From: Paralithodes platypus
Taxonomy: Eukaryota; Arthropoda; Malacostraca; Decapoda; Lithodidae
NCBI GenBank assembly: GCA_032716605.1
Contig: CM064573.1
Coordinates: 6,400,739-6,464,738 of the forward strand
Length of the DNA: 64,000 bases
Reading direction: 5' to 3'
Below are positions 12,300 to 20,367 of the stretch, piece after piece; position 1 is the first letter of the stretch; each line of letters starts with the position of its first letter. The notes below the pieces were generated by a model. That model was given only the letters and a program-made list of their open reading frames with translations. It made no database searches and was not told the DNA's origin. Position numbers and translations under genes: made by a program.

Positions 12300-14395
12300 G
12301 CGTTTAACTAATCTTGTTGTGTATGCAATTACATATACGAACCCCACTGTGTACGAAACTCAATGTGTAAACCCGTTGTGTAAGTAACCCAATGTGTACG
12401 AAACTCATTGTGTACGAAACCAAAAGTTTAGGAAACTACCAGTGCCGAAGCTCACAGTTATGAAACCCATTGTGTAACAAACTGACTGCTTCTGGTGTTA
12501 CGGATGCACGACAACTATGACACTGGACTCCTGAGTGATAAAAATCGTCTGATGGTAGTTAAAGTATATGATTGAGTCGTGATGTGATTGAAAGTTGAAT
12601 AATAGCCTACATGGTATCAATAATACCTTAATTGTCGAGGTGTTGGCAGTCCTGCCACTCGGTGTTGGCAGCCCTGTCACTCAGTGTTGGCAACCCTGCG
12701 GCGTCATCCTGGGTTGTCTGGCCTGAAACATGAATAACATTATAGCCTACTAATAATGCACCTTTAAATCAATCAGTACACACTACTAACATCTAAGAAA
12801 GGAACATACATCGCTTTCGCATCTCGGGAGGTTGGATTACAAGGAAAATGTGAGATAGAGAATGGGTAGGGAGGACTTAATAAGTTGAGAATCGTCATTG
12901 CCAACCAAACAGACATTTAAACTCGGCTATGTCGTATATTTTACCCCTCATCTAGCGTCTTAATACCACCTAAAATATCAATAATAATGCAATATAACAG
13001 CACAGTAAAGACGTGTATAATATATTGCACTTACAGTACCAGGAAGTGAAGAAATATATTAAGAGCCGTGAACAACAGTTTCACTCTACAAAGAACACTG
13101 CGCGACTGAGGTTAGATACGGTACATCCAAGCTCCACGCCACGTGTTCGAACTTGATTCCTCCAACATTATTGTTGTTGTTTTAGTACATTCTCAGCTAA
13201 TGCGCTATTTGTATATTAATACTAAGGACTACAATGATATATGGTATATTCTGAAATATATATGTGGCATTACTGACGATAATAGTTTTCCAATAATGCT
13301 CATCATAGCCTACACACAATTACGGGCAAGTATTAGAACACAGGTTAATTCATTGCCACTTCTTGATAATTTGATGGTATTAATCTAATAATTAGTAATT
13401 AATTCATTAATTGCATATCTCGAATGTATCTTTAATTGCATAGATTATCTTTGGTAAACCTGACTTTTTGGACCGACAGCGATTTCAGTAAGTTTTATTT
13501 TGTTTTTTGTATTTTTTCCTTCGGATATAGTGTGGTTTTACACTGAAGAGGAGCGGAAATGAGTATTTACCCATTATCCAACAATCTAAAAACACGCCCC
13601 TATTAGACATTTTTTTTTTTTTTTTTTTTAATGTTCTAGGCTATTAGCCTAACCTAACAACCTTACCTAACCTAACCTAGTATATGGGTGGGGGCTGCTG
13701 CCCCCACACCCCCGCTGGTTGGGTACTGGCTGAAAAACTTATTGTTTTACAGTAGCCTAGGCCTATACATGTATTTTAGCGTTTTTTTGTTTCTCCCTTG
13801 TAATACATTTCCGCTCTTAATGCCATATATATAGCAATGATGTATATGCTCTACCGGACCTATTAGGCCTAAACAGATCGATGGGCTAACTGTCGGTCCA
13901 AAACATCAGTATAACCTTATCTTTTCTATGTTATATAAATCCAGATACAGCCATAGCTATACAGTAAAAGACGAAACCTACTTCCTAACCAAGTGATGGT
14001 AACAATATAATCCAAACTCAAACTATCTCCATGGTTAGTGGATTTATGTAAAATAATATTCTAAATAACATGTAACTATCCCTCCAGCGAGAGGTTGATG
14101 TTCCCGGAGTGATGGAGGTGACAGAGCAACATCTACACTGCCATAAATACTGCTTTATATCGTGTTTACAACTTTACTCAAATGTCAGATCAATGTCGGA
14201 GTAAACTGGTCAACTAAAATAGCTATGTGAAACTATTTACCCTTATAGTGATGACTAAGGTAAATGGGAAGAATGATCATGTAGTAATTATGTTTTTTTC
14301 TTATTCGTGAGGTATGTAGCCTACTTACTCTCTCAAGTGATGACGTTTATTATAGTATGTGTGGTGATTAGCCTACTCTCTCAGGCAATGTATGG
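12300..14395 (+). repeat. Direct duplication, copy A (2.1 kb)
   Basis: This segment is collinear with 20368-22490 in the same orientation. Shared landmarks include CTATGACACTGGACTCCTGA, CGGCGTCATCCTGGGTTGTC, TTTCGCATCTCGGGA, AGAACACTGCGCGACTGAG and the CGAGAGGTTG-TGTTCCCGGAG block near 14088. No coding frame is conserved between copies. Copy A contains a private 438-bp insertion at 13466-13903 that copy B lacks. Confidence 0.8.
13466..13903. mobile_element. Small insertion with 14-bp inverted ends (TTTTGGACCGACAG)
   Basis: TTTTGGACCGACAG at 13466-13479 and its exact reverse complement at 13890-13903 bound a 438-bp stretch that interrupts copy A of the direct duplication. The flanking sequences resume alignment with copy B outside it. 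I see no clear target duplication and no coding frame. The interior has a T-run, a GGGGGCTGCTGCCCCC hairpin and CCTAA-rich DNA. It is probably a non-autonomous DNA transposon of unknown superfamily. Confidence 0.6.
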
Positions 14396-14828
14396 TTTCA
14401 TTTTTGCATTTATCAACATAATGATTCTTTCAGGTAGCTACTTTGATTTATGTTTTTACCATAATGCGTTATCGGATGACCATCGGCAGGAACTCCATAC
14501 CTGTAGTTGCTCTTTGGTGAATATGAACCAGGGCATGATGTTTGCTTACGATCATTAGGCTAATCAAATTATATTGTATGTCACAAAATATATAATTATA
14601 CCGTATATATAGTGGTTCGTAATATATGTTCCTAATTACTGATAAGAGGGGTAAAATACACTAACAAAATAATCCTAATAATTTGTTTTAATAATTTCAT
14701 ACTACATTCCATGTTGAAATGAAACTCACTTTCTTAAACCGTTCAATTTTTGAGAAGGGTACTAAGTGACTGACAAAGTAGGAAATTAGTTTTATAATTA
14801 AGAATGCCTGACGTACAATTTCCTTATA
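14396..14828. other. Intergenic DNA between duplication copy A and the T1 MITE
   Basis: I see no gene or repeat here. Confidence 0.5.
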
Positions 14829-14966
14829 TTAACCCCTTGAGTATCAGCGACGTGTTTTATATTTAATTCTAGCTATATTTAGACGATATTATGCAACTTA
14901 GGAAGGATCTGTGGTAGTTAAAATGGTTTGTGGAGGTATAGTCCAGTAAATCTAGCAATCATTTAA
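14829..14966. mobile_element. T1 MITE, left half (split by the Academ-like transposon)
   Basis: It starts with TTAA (14829-14832) then CCCCTTGAGTATCAG-CGACGT, and continues collinearly with the reverse-complemented T1 copy at 955-1165 through TCTAGCTATATTTAGACGAT and GGAAGGATCTGTGGTAGT. At about 14967 the match stops and the Academ-like inverted repeat begins. The other half resumes at about 20241. Confidence 0.75.
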
Positions 14967-15427
14967 CTGGACCTAGAACAAATTGCAATAGAAGGTTTTT
15001 GGCTTTAACTTGTTTATTAGGTCCCTCTGATGAACATATAAAAAGTCTCCAACTTTTGGACACTGGGAAAGTGGTTAATTTGCATAAATTCAAGATGGCC
15101 GCCGTCCAAAGCTTCAATTTACAGATAACTTTTTTCTGGTTGCTCCTAGACCCTATAAATGTATTACAAACAACGTTTTTTGGCTTTAACTTGTTTATTA
15201 GGTCCCTCTGATGAACATATAAAAAGTCTCCAACTTTTGGACACCTGGAAAGTGGTTAATTTACAGCCGAAAAACCTTACAGACAGGCTGAACTGTCTCT
15301 TTCACAAGGGGTGACACAGGCACTTTGTGCTTGTATGGGTTTTTTGACCTGTTGTCCCTCTTTTTTATAAAAAAAAAAAAAAAAAAACATGACGTAGTAT
15401 GACGTCATTCAGAGCCAATTATGTAAT

Positions 15428-18400
15428 TCATGATAGGAGTTCGTATTCACTTGGATCATCGGTGCTTGCATCAAAGTTGCTATTTTGACAGAGTCCTTTA
15501 CATTGACCACATGCACTGGAACATTCAAGCTCATTCCGTTTGCAACTACAGCGTTGAGTGTCACAGTTGCCCTTACACTGACATCTGACCAATTTCAGTA
15601 GTGAATCAGGAGCCACTGGCGAATCCATCGTCTTCGGTTCAAGCTGTCCCTTCCGCAGACACCAGCCCCATTTCTCGGGGTCCACACAGTTCCCCATCCA
15701 TTCCTGGACCTGACAATAAACTCGGAACGAGTGGTATTTGGCTGCATCGGTTGTTGGGGGAAGGCTGTGAACTTCAACGGTAGTTGAACTTTTTGCCACC
15801 TTGTTGCAAAACTTTGTCTTTCGCAGTCCGTCAAGGGTGTCATTTCCTTTTCCCCCGTACAAATAAACCAAGGCCTTTTCACCAGCTGATGATATCGCGT
15901 CTTTACTTCCACTTTGGCAACAGAATGCTTCTATACATTTCAAGAAACCGTTGTCTTCCCTCACTTTCCTCAAGACAGCCCCTTTACCAATACCATACAG
16001 TTGTGAGGTTGTGTCACATCCACAGAGTGCATGGACAACTGGCAGGACACGACAGATGCTTTCACCGAGAGCTTCTGCTACTGAGTTAATATGCCAACAT
16101 TTCCCACCTTCCTTGCTCGACTTGAAGTACAAATCATTCATCCCTCGTTCCGCATAATGACACAACAGCACCAACAAGTCTGTGTCCTCACCTATCACAT
16201 ATGTCACGGTTTCCCTTGCATGCTCAATTCCCTTCTTCGCAATCATGACATCTGCATCTGCTGGCGCATTGACACAGTCAATTCCATTTGCCTTGAATGT
16301 TTCACACAATAAGTCAATGAAGTTTTGCTTATTGTCCGAGTTTGACAAGAAGTTTTCCTTTTTTGACCGAAGGGGCATGGTTGGAGTGAACATCACCTTT
16401 TGACCAAAGACTCCTTTTGATCGTCGATTGTGTGTCATGTCCTTGGTAGTAGGTCCTGATTTATAACCGTCGAATACAACCACCGGGTTGAGAAAGTTTT
16501 TGTAAACATGCTTCATGTACATGCTTGCAATGTCCTCAAATGTGTCACCCTTCTTCCATGGAATCCTTTGCAATAAGGAACCACCATCCAGAACATGGGT
16601 CACAGTCCTTTCTTCCTCAAATGATTCCAATGACGACTTGGGAACAACAGCAGCTATCTCATCTCCTAGCTGTGGTTTATTGGCTTCCCTGAGCCTCCCC
16701 CACTTATCGAACAGAGCAGTAGGGTAGCTAGACAACTCATACGCAAAGACCTCTTCAACACCTAAGTCCCTGTTATTAGCAAAGATGAGGAGCCTCTGGA
16801 AAAGGAGCTGTGGGTCGATTGGTACTTTTTCAGCACTGATTGTAACCTTTGCACCCAACGACTCAACTTGATCTTTCTTCCTAAATGAAAAGTCAAAAGC
16901 ATTGCTACCTTCCATCTTCTGCACAATGTTCATACCAACCTCATACAGTAAATGAGGATTGGCCGAGGCTGGTCCTGTCACACCGTTGGCAATATTCCTG
17001 AGTTCATTTGATTCTTGAAATGGATCATAATCCTTGAAGAATGCGAGAACCTTCTCTGTGTCCTTCCTATCTCGTTCACGCCTTGCTTCAGTCATTTCTT
17101 TGTGCTGCTCAGAGGTGTGGAAATGCTTCCCTGTCAGTTCTTGCATAACTTCACTCACCTCAGCGCAGGCTGGCATAGCAAGTAACCAGCGCAGGCGTTG
17201 CGTTTCCTCCATGCCCCTACCACGTGTCAATCCACCATTCGTTTTCAAAGAGCGCATCAAAACCTGCTCTATAACCAAGTCGCTTGGCAGTCCTGCCCAC
17301 AGCCGATCACTTCGGCGGATCACAAATAGACCGGAGTTCAATTGACAGAACATGTCTGGGTTGAGCTGCTCAAGTTCAATCATGTCTTGAATGTACACAT
17401 GGGCTGACTTGGCATAATTGTTATGACCACACGCTGCAAAGTACGGCAACATCTCCTGGAGTGTTCCGAGGTACAGTAGGAAATCGCCCATTCTCAGTGC
17501 CCTCAGGAAGCGACGCAGCAGGTCAATCATGTCCATGTATTGAATCCATAGCTTTCCCATCTTATGCTCTGCTAAGGAGCTCTTCTCAGCTTTAAGTTTT
17601 TCAGAAATTCTGTTGAAAACGTCTTTACTGCAGACTTCATCCGGTGAAACGTCTTCACGCAACAGCTTATCCAAAAGATCTGCAGCCTCCTGGAAGTCCT
17701 TGCATGCGTCACTTTCCTCATCTACCATTGAGAGGTTGACACCGTATGCCCTGCCTAACACAATCGAACTCAAGGCTGTGTCAACCAAGAAGTGGCCTCT
17801 GATTGCTCGTGCATAGGCTTTCCCACTCAGCATTTGGGTCACAGCATTTTCAGCGTATATAAGTTCCAAAACCTCCTTAAGCCCAGATGCTTCCATAACA
17901 TGGCCCATGCATCCCAAAAAGCTCATCACAGAGTGAAAGCCACCAAGGTTCAAAACAATGGGTTTCAGTTCGCTTCCTTCCTTCTCATGAACAATGATCG
18001 TCTTCGCTTTCCAATAAAGCGGTTGGTCGAATGTCAGCATTGGCGTCGTTCCCTGGCGATGGCTTTCCGCAGCAACGAAGTGAAGTGTTGAGTAAATACA
18101 ACTCATGTCCGTAGGGTCCATGTCAATCATGGGCAAGAAATGGACGGATGATTTCCCTGGGTGTGGTCCATGGCACACACTCTGCATTAAGCCGGACCAG
18201 CCTGGTCGTTTTGGTCGAAGCAACCATGACGTTTTCCACAGTATGTCCAGATTTTCAAGCTTGTCAGATGCTGAAATGGGGTCAAGCTTTCTAAATTCGA
18301 GAGGCCCACCCTTCTTGCGAACACTGCGGTAGTATTTGATTTCAATTTGAGCTGCCGTGAAGTTGTTTTCAGGTGACTGCAATCTTGGTATTGATGTTGT

Positions 18401-18640
18401 GTCTCTTACTTCAGCAACAATTATACCCATACCATGGTATGTTCCTCGCCCATCAAGCGTACGCAAGTTGTGATCAACATTGTCTGCAACGAACTGTCCA
18501 AACCTGCCTGCAGTGGATATGTTGGTGCCCCTGAAATTGGCAGCACACTTCGAAAACCTCAAAACTTCTGCGTAAGGCAGACAGAAGCCGTGGCTGTGTA
18601 AACTGTCCACAAGAAAGCGGGAACCAAAGTGCTGGTGCAC
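15428..18640 (-). CDS. Academ-like transposon protein, C-terminal part: possible transposase, XPG/PIN nuclease, CXC domain
   Basis: A 1,070-codon frame. Residues about 200-250 carry TFDQPLYWKA and GGFHSVMSFLGCMGH, which look like a conserved catalytic or structural core and may include a transposase acid (inference). Residues about 790-890 carry ADADVMIA, GEDTDLLVLL and GCDTTSQLYGIGKG. Their order and spacing match acidic motifs and the helix-hairpin region of XPG/FEN-type PIN nucleases, which cut branched DNA using bound metal. Residues 1017-1053 form a tesmin/TSO1-like CXC cluster (nine Cys, starting CQCKGNC), a known zinc-binding DNA-recognition module. The frame opens at a GTG, not a true start: it continues the upstream frame after a 5-nt insertion. 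The rest is intact, implying recent activity. A domesticated host gene is the alternative, but inverted repeats argue against it. Confidence 0.75.
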   Translation of the reverse strand: MHQHFGSRFLVDSLHSHGFCLPYAEVLRFSKCAANFRGTNISTAGRFGQFVADNVDHNLRTLDGRGTYHGMGIIVAEVRDTTSIPRLQSPENNFTAAQIEIKYYRSVRKKGGPLEFRKLDPISASDKLENLDILWKTSWLLRPKRPGWSGLMQSVCHGPHPGKSSVHFLPMIDMDPTDMSCIYSTLHFVAAESHRQGTTPMLTFDQPLYWKAKTIIVHEKEGSELKPIVLNLGGFHSVMSFLGCMGHVMEASGLKEVLELIYAENAVTQMLSGKAYARAIRGHFLVDTALSSIVLGRAYGVNLSMVDEESDACKDFQEAADLLDKLLREDVSPDEVCSKDVFNRISEKLKAEKSSLAEHKMGKLWIQYMDMIDLLRRFLRALRMGDFLLYLGTLQEMLPYFAACGHNNYAKSAHVYIQDMIELEQLNPDMFCQLNSGLFVIRRSDRLWAGLPSDLVIEQVLMRSLKTNGGLTRGRGMEETQRLRWLLAMPACAEVSEVMQELTGKHFHTSEQHKEMTEARRERDRKDTEKVLAFFKDYDPFQESNELRNIANGVTGPASANPHLLYEVGMNIVQKMEGSNAFDFSFRKKDQVESLGAKVTISAEKVPIDPQLLFQRLLIFANNRDLGVEEVFAYELSSYPTALFDKWGRLREANKPQLGDEIAAVVPKSSLESFEEERTVTHVLDGGSLLQRIPWKKGDTFEDIASMYMKHVYKNFLNPVVVFDGYKSGPTTKDMTHNRRSKGVFGQKVMFTPTMPLRSKKENFLSNSDNKQNFIDLLCETFKANGIDCVNAPADADVMIAKKGIEHARETVTYVIGEDTDLLVLLCHYAERGMNDLYFKSSKEGGKCWHINSVAEALGESICRVLPVVHALCGCDTTSQLYGIGKGAVLRKVREDNGFLKCIEAFCCQSGSKDAISSAGEKALVYLYGGKGNDTLDGLRKTKFCNKVAKSSTTVEVHSLPPTTDAAKYHSFRVYCQVQEWMGNCVDPEKWGWCLRKGQLEPKTMDSPVAPDSLLKLVRCQCKGNCDTQRCSCKRNELECSSACGQCKGLCQNSNFDASTDDPSEYELLS

Positions 18641-19776
18641 TTCATCTGAATCGCCAATCCATACTGAATGGGTGCTACAATGGCCCTTGGTCTGGTAAGT
18701 TGCACGATACTTTGTCCAATTGATGCAACTTCAAGATCACATGACTTGCCACTGAACGTCTCTTGCAGCAATATACGAAGGGACTGCGGAACGTACGCCA
18801 CATTCTTTTCCAGCGACCGGAGTTCAGAAGGATCTGGATAGAAATCTCTACAAGTATCAATGTTCTTTATATCTGCTTTGATCAACCGTGCCGCAGCCCT
18901 GACTATCTTTCTTTGTTCTGCTTCCTCATCATCAGTCTGTGGTGAGTCTTTGAATTGTTGCAAAATCTTTGCAGCACTTTCTTTGACAGTTACAACATCG
19001 CTGCGTCCATGCACGTTACTAATAACCAGTTCATCCCCAAAATATGAAATAAGTTTCTGTTTCATGTATTTTACACTATACGCTTCAACATCAGGGCACA
19101 ACTGGGACATTCTATCAACGAGATCAACCACTGTAGTCTGTTCATCATCATTGCCACTGACTAGGTCCTCGATTGCGAGTAGAAATGCTTCCTCTCGTGA
19201 GGCATCTACTTTGCGACCCTTGCGAGGAGGTTCACTGTCTGCGGAATCACGATATTTGGAGGGGATCTGCCTATGTGTCTGGAAATTTGAGCTGCACTGC
19301 TTGTGATATATTGCGTCAGCTGCTGGAAGATCGCGTGCAAAGTTAATTCGGCCTCTAACAGTGTCAGCCCACTCATCAGCCCTGGCATCACATGCAGAAA
19401 GTATTGTCCTTTGAAAGTTGAAGGTGCGTACTGGATACACTTCTTCTGAATCATGCTTTGTGTCCAAATAGATTTTTGTACCACAAAAAAAGCAGTTCTC
19501 TGTAAAACAAAAGTCTGGTGTCTGAGAACGAAGAGCAGGTTTTTCAGGACGTTTCTTCTGCTTCCCAGGAATTCTATTTGGCTTCGTATTGACATGCTTC
19601 TTTCGGCAATCAATGTGCACCGTTTGGCCCTCGGACACGGTAATTGATGGCGTTCCACGTTCAGTACTGGCCTTGTTGATAGTATCTGCTCCCTTCGCCC
19701 TCAGCTTGACTGTTTCTCCTTCGTCTAACGTGTTTGAGCAAATGCCGCAGGGATTATGCACCACCTCTTCTTCCAT
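18641..19776 (-). CDS. Academ-like transposon protein, N-terminal part with Cys/His motifs
   Basis: From the ATG at 19776 the frame gives about 376 residues that belong to the same protein as the next frame downstream. Two zinc-binding-like motifs are visible: CGIC at residues 10-13 with HIDCRKKH at 54-61, and CFFC at 95-98 with YHKQC at 157-161. A basic patch (PPRKGRK) near 184-190 could be a nuclear signal. The frame runs on to 18559, but from about 18648 it reads a wrong frame: between the Ile codon ending at 18649 and the GTG at 18640 there are 8 nt where 3 are expected, a +5 insertion (GATGA). Just upstream of the ATG, TTTCTTGTTTCAACAG resembles a splice acceptor, so a 5' exon could exist. 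Confidence 0.7.
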
Positions 19777-19880
19777 GGCTTCAGTAGATATCGCACCAAT
19801 CTGTTGAAACAAGAAACAAGATGATGGGATTAGTATAGGCCTAGGCAAAATGTAATAGACAATAATGTGCAGTAAAGGTA

Positions 19881-20240
19881 GGGCTTGACCTAGAACAAAT
19901 TGCAATAGAAGGTTTTTTGGCTGTAAGGTTTTTTGGCTGTAAATTAACCACTTTCCAGGTGTCCAAAAGTTGGAGACTTTTTATATGTTCATCAGAGGGA
20001 CCTAATAAACAAGTTAAAGCCAAAAAACGTTGTTTGTAATACATTTATAGGGTCTAGGAGCAACCAGAAAAAAGTTATCTGTAAATTGAAGCTTTGGACG
20101 GCGGCCATCTTGAATTTATGCAAATTAACCACTTTCCCGGTGTCCAAAAGTTGGAGACTTTTTATATGTTCATCAGAGGGACCTAATAAACAAGTTAAAG
20201 CCAAAAAACCTTCTATTGCAATTTGTTCTAAGTCCAGCCC
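19881..20240. repeat. 360-bp foldback unit forming the right inverted repeat
   Basis: Both tips of this unit are inverted copies of a 40-bp sequence beginning GGGCTKGACYTAGAACAAAT and running into AGAAGGTTTTTTGG. It can therefore stand alone as a MITE-like unit. The left transposon end (14967-15282) matches only its outer part and most of its body. A 70-codon frame present in both copies is simply the repeat read through, not a gene. Confidence 0.75.
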
Positions 20241-20367
20241 TACTTTGACTGGTCTAGTAGTTTAATGAAGCCTCATTATTGCTAGAGGTCCTTCCTAAGC
20301 TGACTAAAATCGTCTAATAGTTGCCAGGAAGTGATAAATAGGACGTCCCTGGTACGGAATGGGTTAA
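20241..20367. mobile_element. T1 MITE, right half
   Basis: Collinear with the second half of reverse-complemented T1 (TTATTGCTAGAGG, AAATCGTCTAATAG, then GACGTCCCTGGTACGG) and ends in GGG plus TTAA at 20364-20367. Together with 14829-14966 it restores a T1-sized element, so the larger transposon inserted near its centre. Confidence 0.7.

Larger units (their letters stand above)
14967..20240 (-). mobile_element. Academ-like DNA transposon encoding an XPG-type nuclease
   Basis: About 5.27 kb, with inverted repeats at 14967-15282 and 19921-20237. Each contains two direct copies of an ~85-bp motif (GGTCCCTCTGATGAACATAT, then AAAGTCTCCAACTTTTGGAC). Ends read CTGGACYTAGAACAAATTGC. The right repeat is itself a complete 360-bp foldback unit (19881-20240) with 40-bp ends beginning GGGCTTGACCTAGAACAAAT. 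The left repeat lacks the inner end. The interior holds one minus-strand gene in two frames. Academ is known from the transposon literature to include members carrying an XPG nuclease, which supports that placement. A clean target duplication is not visible, so superfamily assignment is inference. Confidence 0.65.

Noticed and set aside
13645..13680. CCTAACCTAAC-type sequence as interstitial telomere (arthropod TTAGG)
   Set aside because: Only a few irregular units inside a MITE-like insertion, with no array.
14999..15211. A 70-residue frame identical in two places (also 19992-20204, minus strand)
   Set aside because: It is the transposon inverted repeat read through. Identity follows from DNA-level repeat conservation, and the direct repeats inside it repeat the same peptide.
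15428..19776. Host gene for a CXC-domain (tesmin/TSO1) regulator
   Set aside because: Inverted repeats, insertion inside a MITE and an intronless body with an XPG-type domain fit a transposon better. Domestication is not excluded.
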